Origin: Aquimarina sp. BL5
GTDB lineage: Bacteria > Bacteroidota > Bacteroidia > Flavobacteriales > Flavobacteriaceae
Direction: 5' to 3'
Length of the DNA: 64,000 nucleotides
Assembly: GCF_003443675.1 (NCBI RefSeq)
Contig: NZ_CP031963.1
Span: forward strand, 1,883,501 to 1,947,500
Shown: positions 59,577 through 64,000 of the stretch, one piece after another
Layout: each line of letters opens with the position of its first letter
Numbering within the stretch: the stretch's first letter is position 1
The notes under the pieces: model-generated
Told to the model about the DNA's origin: nothing
Databases searched by the model: none
The model's input: only the letters and a program-made list of their open reading frames with translations
Program-made: the position numbers and the translations under genes

Positions 59577-61535
59577 TTACTTAACAATGATAAATTCACT
59601 TCGTCTATTTAATTGATATTCTGATTTTCTACAATTAGAATCATTTCCACAATCATTAACAGGTTGTGTCTCTCCGTATCCTTTGCTAGTTAATCGGTCA
59701 GCAGAAATTCCTTTAGCAACCATATACTCAAGGGTAGATTTTGCTCTTTGTTCCGATAACCATAGATTGTAAGCATCATCACCATGACTATCTGTATGCG
59801 ATCTTACATCAATTTTCATTTCTGGATATTGATTCATTACTTCTATCACCTTAGCCAGTTCTACTGCTGCATCAGGACGTATATAATGTTGATCAAAGTC
59901 AAAGTAAATAGGATTTAGAGATAGCACTTTAGCAAGGTCGTCACCTACATCGGCAGATTTCACTTTTTTCTCTAATAATAATGGCACATCTACTGTCTCT
60001 GTTTCTCCTGGTGTATTAACCAATTTTTCTAGAGTAAGATATTCTTCTTTTTCTGCACGCACGAAATATTTAGAACTACATTTTACCAAATGGCTATATG
60101 CTGCATCATCTCCTACAATAAAACTCTCTAAAAGATTGTTGCTACTGTCATAAATGGAAACTTTTGTTCCTGGTAATAATTCTTCAGTATCCTTATCTTT
60201 TACGACACCAGCAATTGTGATTTCACAGAAGCTTTTAAGGTCTTCTAACTGAAGAAAGCTATAGATATCATCTTTACCTCTACCTCCATCTCGATTCGAA
60301 GAAAAATAACCTCTTTTAGAGTTATCATCAACTATAAAAGCAAAGTCATCATCAGGACCGTTTACTGGTTTACCAATATTAACTACTAATTTTTCTTCGT
60401 CTGTCTGTGGGTTAAGTCTAGTTACGTAAATATCTAATCCTCCAAGTCCTATATGACCATCGGAAGCAAAATAAAGGTCATTATTAGCACTCACGAAAGG
60501 AAAAGTTTCCTTTCCTTCAGTATTTATTCTATTTCCTAGGTTTTTAGGTTCTCCAAAGCTTCCATCAGAATTTATTGCAACCTCATAAATATCTGACTGT
60601 CCTTCTCCTCCAGGCATGTCTGATGAAAAATATAATGTTTTCTCATCTACGCTAAGCGCTGGATGAGCTGTAGAATACTGGTCACTATTAAAAGGTAAAT
60701 TTTGTGGTGTTGTCCAACTTCCTTGTGTATTCTTGTATGAACGATAAATTTTTAAACGATTTGTTCCTTTTTTATCGTTTCCGTACTTTCTACCATCATA
60801 ATTATTTCTTGTAAAATATACTGTCTGGCCATCCTTTGCAAAAATAGGTGTGGATTCGTGAAACTTACTATTTATTTTACTATCAAACTTTTCTATTTCA
60901 GAAAGCTCTCCATTAGTAGGATTATATTCTGCTCTAAATAGGTCCAAAAATGGTTCTTCGTTCCATTGATGCACACTTTTCTTGAATAGAAGTGTATCTC
61001 TAGAAGAACTAAAAACTACAAATCTTCCAAAAAAAGCGGAACCAAAATCAGTAAACGAAGAATTAATAGAAGAATTCTCTATCTCGAATCTTCCTGATTG
61101 AAAATCAATTCGCTTTAGGTAATTTGGTTCATCTTGAAATAATTGAGCACGCTGATCATCTGAACTAGCTTCTACAAATTTTTTCATATACACATCTGCA
61201 TCATCGTATCGCCCTACAGATTTCAATGTCTGTGCGTACCTGAAGTAATATTCTGGCTCGACTTCAGTAGGGTAAGAATTTACTAGTTCTTCATACCATT
61301 TGGAAGCTTCCTCAAATTGACTATTAAAATAATAACTGTTTCCAAGGTTCTTATATAGATCCGCACTCTTGTATCCTTTTTTTACAACTTTAAGATAGGT
61401 CTCTTGTGCATTGATATATTCGTATTTGTCATACTGATTCTGTGCTGCTTTTAATTTTCTTTCTTGAGAAAACATGCAGTTCACAAAGAAAAATCCAACA
61501 ATAACAAATAATAATTTGTGTAATAATCCCTTCAT
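59577..61535 (-). CDS. OmpA-family protein with TPR and PD40 repeats (T9SS-associated)
   Basis: A 652-residue periplasmic, peptidoglycan-binding protein. The signal peptide ends CMFSQ. TPR helices (about 25-125: YINAQETYLKVVKKGYKSAD, NLGNSYYFNSQFEEASKWYE) precede a PD40/WD40-like propeller (about 150-420: HPALSVDEKTLYFSSDMPGG), a carboxypeptidase-regulatory-like domain (about 430-515: IAGVVKDKDTEELLPGTKVS) and a C-terminal OmpA domain (about 535-650: YFDFDQHYIRPDA, VRSHTDSHG). This architecture is that of proteins encoded after PorP/SprF in T9SS loci of the phylum and is related to PorE. Confidence 0.92.
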   Translation of the reverse strand: MKGLLHKLLFVIVGFFFVNCMFSQERKLKAAQNQYDKYEYINAQETYLKVVKKGYKSADLYKNLGNSYYFNSQFEEASKWYEELVNSYPTEVEPEYYFRYAQTLKSVGRYDDADVYMKKFVEASSDDQRAQLFQDEPNYLKRIDFQSGRFEIENSSINSSFTDFGSAFFGRFVVFSSSRDTLLFKKSVHQWNEEPFLDLFRAEYNPTNGELSEIEKFDSKINSKFHESTPIFAKDGQTVYFTRNNYDGRKYGNDKKGTNRLKIYRSYKNTQGSWTTPQNLPFNSDQYSTAHPALSVDEKTLYFSSDMPGGEGQSDIYEVAINSDGSFGEPKNLGNRINTEGKETFPFVSANNDLYFASDGHIGLGGLDIYVTRLNPQTDEEKLVVNIGKPVNGPDDDFAFIVDDNSKRGYFSSNRDGGRGKDDIYSFLQLEDLKSFCEITIAGVVKDKDTEELLPGTKVSIYDSSNNLLESFIVGDDAAYSHLVKCSSKYFVRAEKEEYLTLEKLVNTPGETETVDVPLLLEKKVKSADVGDDLAKVLSLNPIYFDFDQHYIRPDAAVELAKVIEVMNQYPEMKIDVRSHTDSHGDDAYNLWLSEQRAKSTLEYMVAKGISADRLTSKGYGETQPVNDCGNDSNCRKSEYQLNRRSEFIIVK

Positions 61536-61601
61536 TTTATTTTTGGCTATATTTTATGTAATCTAAAAATTGACTTATCTGAATTATGTAATGTTTTACA
61601 A

Positions 61602-62561
61602 CTAGAAGAATCTAGGTGTTAGCATTCTATTATACTTTCTAAATAGTTCAAAACGTAACATAACTTCATAACTACCATCATTAAATTGTGTTCTTCCTAA
61701 TTCTGTAGTCTCTTTGTCATAAGCAAAACCAATCATTAAAGAATCCGACACCTGAAATCCAGCCATAGCACTAAATGCTGCGCTCCATCTATATCCAACT
61801 CCCAACGTTAATTTATCATACAACAAGAAATTAGCAGAAACATCTACCTGCAATGGAGCTCCAAATACTAATTTACTTAGTACAGCTGGTTTAAACTTTA
61901 CAGTATCACTAAGATCAAAAACATGTCCTGCAATTAAGTAATAATTAATCCGTTCTTCTGCTATAAATGATGAATTACCATTATCATCTATCTCTGCCCC
62001 TTCATCAAAATGGTCTGTTTCTAATAAATTTGGGGCACTCAACCCTACATAAAATTTATCCGTATGATAATAAAATCCAACACCTACATTGGGACTAAAT
62101 TTATTATCAATATTTCCATTACCAAAAAGAGGATCTCCTGTTTCAAACTGTGATAGTCTATCAAAATCAACATTTAATAAATGCCCTCCAGCTTTTACTC
62201 CAAGACTCAGTTTACCTCGTTCCGAAGTGGGAATTGTATAGGAAAAATCAATATCGAAATATGTTTCATTAGTTGGACCTATTTCATCATTAACTATTGA
62301 TAGTCCCAACCCAACTTTATTATTATCACCTATTGGCGTATTTAATGTTAATGTTTGGGTTCTTGGGGCTCCATCTAATCCGACCCATTGACTACGATGC
62401 AATCCCATTATACTCATAACTCCTCGACTACCTGCATATGCAGGATTTACGCTAATTGTATTATACATATATTGAGTATACTGAGCATCTTGTTGTGCAA
62501 TACCATAGTTTGCTATTAAGCCAAATATAGTCAGCATAAATATTGTTAATAGTCTATTCAT
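61602..62561 (-). CDS. PorP/SprF family type IX secretion system membrane protein
   Basis: A 319-residue outer-membrane barrel. The signal peptide ends YGIAQ; the family start QDAQYTQYMYNTISVNPAYA is followed by GLHRSQWVGLDGAPRTQTL. PorP/SprF proteins tie T9SS cargo with type B sorting domains to the cell surface; the adhesin upstream has exactly such a domain, so this is its probable dedicated partner. It lies 55 bases after the adhesin gene. TATATTTG-like boxes in that gap (minus strand, 62590-62597 and 62606-62613) may give it an extra promoter. Confidence 0.95.
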   Translation of the reverse strand: MNRLLTIFMLTIFGLIANYGIAQQDAQYTQYMYNTISVNPAYAGSRGVMSIMGLHRSQWVGLDGAPRTQTLTLNTPIGDNNKVGLGLSIVNDEIGPTNETYFDIDFSYTIPTSERGKLSLGVKAGGHLLNVDFDRLSQFETGDPLFGNGNIDNKFSPNVGVGFYYHTDKFYVGLSAPNLLETDHFDEGAEIDDNGNSSFIAEERINYYLIAGHVFDLSDTVKFKPAVLSKLVFGAPLQVDVSANFLLYDKLTLGVGYRWSAAFSAMAGFQVSDSLMIGFAYDKETTELGRTQFNDGSYEVMLRFELFRKYNRMLTPRFF

Positions 62562-62589
62562 AAGTATCTTTATTTGATTTAGGGAATAA

Positions 62590-62613
62590 CAAATATATAC
62601 TATTCCAAATATA
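62590..62613 (-). promoter_or_regulatory. Possible internal promoter before porP/sprF
   Basis: Two TATATTTG boxes on the minus strand (62597-62590 and 62613-62606), no -33 found. They lie within the 55-base gap after the adhesin stop. Confidence 0.35.
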
Positions 62614-62616
62614 AAT

Positions 62617-64000
62617 TTATCTGTTTATGTATAAGTAACCTGCTTTATATGTATTCAATCCTCTTGCATTTATATATTCTAAAACGTAGTAATATGTACC
62701 TACAGGCAATTCATTTTTCTGAGAAATGGTAACTCTTCCGTTACTAATTCCTTTAAATAATTCTACACCTGGTTGCTCATATCCTTCTTCTTCGAATACT
62801 TGGACTCCCCATCTGTTATAAATTCTTAATGTATTATCAGGAAAATTATTCAACCCTACAATTCTAAAATCATCATTAACTCCATCTCCGTTAGGACTAA
62901 TTCCCGTATATACAATAATAGGATCATCTTCATCAGTAAATACTCCTTCTATAATAGTTACTGTTTCATCTTCTGCATCACCATCATTATCTAGATCTAC
63001 ATCTGTTGTGTTTATTGGATCATCAGAAAGATCAATAACATCATCTCCATTTGGATCTTGACCAGTCACTGTAGCTTGATTTAATACCTCTCCTAATAAA
63101 ACATCTTCGGCAGTTAAAACGTACGTTGCCGTAAATGTAGTAGTATCTGTTTCACCAACTAATAAATCAATTGGACCACCAGTCAATACAATATCTGTTA
63201 ATGGATCTGTAAGAATAATATTAACAATGTCAACATTACCAGTATTTGTTACTGTAAATGTGTACTGAATCTCGTCACCAACATTAGGCAAGTCGTCTCC
63301 ATTAGCATCTACATAAATACCTGTCTTAGTTAAAGCTAAATTAGGTAACTGTTCTATATCTGTAATTGTCTCATCATTTGTAGGATCATTATCTCCATTA
63401 TCATCCACAGTTTCATCTCCATTATCAGATACATCTATCACAATATCTCCATTCGGATCTTCACCCATTACCGTCGCGCTATTCATTACCTCTCCATTAT
63501 TAATATCATTCTGAGATATTGCATATTCTGCTGTTGCTATACCTTGCTCTCCCGGAGCCAGAGTAGATGGTGTTACAACTAAATTAACACTACCTGTTAA
63601 CATATCATCTATCACAATGTTACTTACTACAACATCCCCTGTATTTGTTACCGTAAACGTATATGTGATAATATCACCGACATTAGATCCGCTAGTTATC
63701 CCCGTTTTAACTAATGTTAATTCGGTATTTATATCTAAAATAGTAACCGTAGGATCATTTGTGGGATCTGAATCCGTAGTACCATCTCCATCCGGAGTCT
63801 CTACTGTCTCATCTCCTGCATCAGAATCATCACTTACATCATCCATGTTTCCTGGACTATCTCCAGTAGCTGTAGCACTATTCTCTATATAACCAGCATC
63901 AATATCCGTTTGTTCAATCGTTTGATTTGCTGTAACCGTTACACTTACTCCCGGTGCTAAAGTTAAAATTGGACTACCAACTATACTTCCTGCATCCGCA
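62617..64000 (-). CDS. Large repeat adhesin, 3' part, with type B T9SS sorting domain (partial)
   Basis: The 5' end lies beyond the window edge; the frame is open from 64000 to the stop at 62617 (about 460 residues visible). Three or more copies of a DUF11/DUF7507-type repeat of about 110 residues are seen (VGDIITYTFTVTNTGDVVVSN, then NSATVMGEDPNGD), with acidic, calcium-binding-like DNGDNDPTNDE linkers. The final 95 residues are the gliding-motility-type (CHU_C, type B) sorting domain: GISPNGDGVNDDFRI, LRIYNRWGVQVFE, LPVGTYYYVLEY. It is secreted by the T9SS and attached to the surface, probably with the PorP/SprF protein downstream. An ATG at 63846 lies inside a repeat and is not the start. 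Confidence 0.9.
   Translation of the reverse strand, partial: ADAGSIVGSPILTLAPGVSVTVTANQTIEQTDIDAGYIENSATATGDSPGNMDDVSDDSDAGDETVETPDGDGTTDSDPTNDPTVTILDINTELTLVKTGITSGSNVGDIITYTFTVTNTGDVVVSNIVIDDMLTGSVNLVVTPSTLAPGEQGIATAEYAISQNDINNGEVMNSATVMGEDPNGDIVIDVSDNGDETVDDNGDNDPTNDETITDIEQLPNLALTKTGIYVDANGDDLPNVGDEIQYTFTVTNTGNVDIVNIILTDPLTDIVLTGGPIDLLVGETDTTTFTATYVLTAEDVLLGEVLNQATVTGQDPNGDDVIDLSDDPINTTDVDLDNDGDAEDETVTIIEGVFTDEDDPIIVYTGISPNGDGVNDDFRIVGLNNFPDNTLRIYNRWGVQVFEEEGYEQPGVELFKGISNGRVTISQKNELPVGTYYYVLEYINARGLNTYKAGYLYINR

Noticed and set aside
63617..63892. 91-residue plus-strand frame across the adhesin
   Set aside because: It is antisense to the adhesin repeats; its Ser/Val/Pro bias comes from the complementary strand.

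Overview
The window looks like chromosomal DNA of a marine-type member of the Flavobacteriaceae (Bacteroidota), perhaps close to Aquimarina; the genus is a guess. The evidence is AT-rich DNA, promoters of the Bacteroidota TTTG / TAnnTTTG type (best seen upstream of a tRNA-Thr), little Shine-Dalgarno signal, frequent TTG/GTG starts, many SpII lipoproteins, type IX secretion (T9SS) sorting domains, PorP/SprF and PorV-like proteins, and DUF2723, DUF4397, DUF3160 and DUF4369 families.

Layout. 1-2700: two small peptides with double-glycine leaders, flanking an outer-membrane protein and sharing one promoter design. 2.7-20.9 kb: mostly housekeeping genes: recQ; an operon of kdsD, tatC, an AhpD-like gene and lptB; a CapA-like and a DUF3160 lipoprotein with pssA; a PorV-like protein; lnt; an ABC-F ATPase; a decayed methyltransferase; a LolD/MacB-type ATPase; a sodium:solute symporter; a CoA-binding protein. 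20.9-24.0 kb: an outer-membrane receptor flanked by two apparent short non-coding transcripts, all three behind ECF-sigma-like promoters. 24-34.5 kb: fabH, a free-standing sorting-domain-like protein, an aarF/tetR pair, htpG, a membrane-anchored LuxR-type regulator and a DUF2723 glycosyltransferase. 34.6-36.7 kb: a four-gene cluster (thioredoxin-like, exported protein, DUF2024, MarR) in which every product has a CxxC pair and every promoter region has the same palindrome. 36.8-45.9 kb: secreted and surface proteins (DUF4397 repeats, S9 peptidase, DUF6503-like lipoprotein, astacin) with one IS3-family insertion sequence. 46-56 kb: mixed metabolic and envelope genes (DUF3052-like, DoxX-like, AlkB, AraC, S1/P1 nuclease, hydrolase-like protein, HAD, M61 peptidase, DUF819, DUF4369). 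56.1-56.6 kb: tRNA-Thr followed by tandem copies of its own 3' end. 56.6-64 kb: manA, bcp, queD and idi, then a T9SS cell-surface module of OmpA protein, PorP/SprF and a large repeat adhesin cut by the window edge.

How the genes fit together. Much of the window serves the envelope: LPS (KdsD, LptB), lipoprotein maturation (Lnt), phospholipid (PssA), Tat export, and T9SS cargo and partners. The best candidates for something undescribed are the MarR/CxxC thiol-or-metal regulon, the receptor locus with two flanking small RNAs, and the paired GG-leader peptides. No prophage, CRISPR array, rRNA operon or large biosynthetic cluster was seen.
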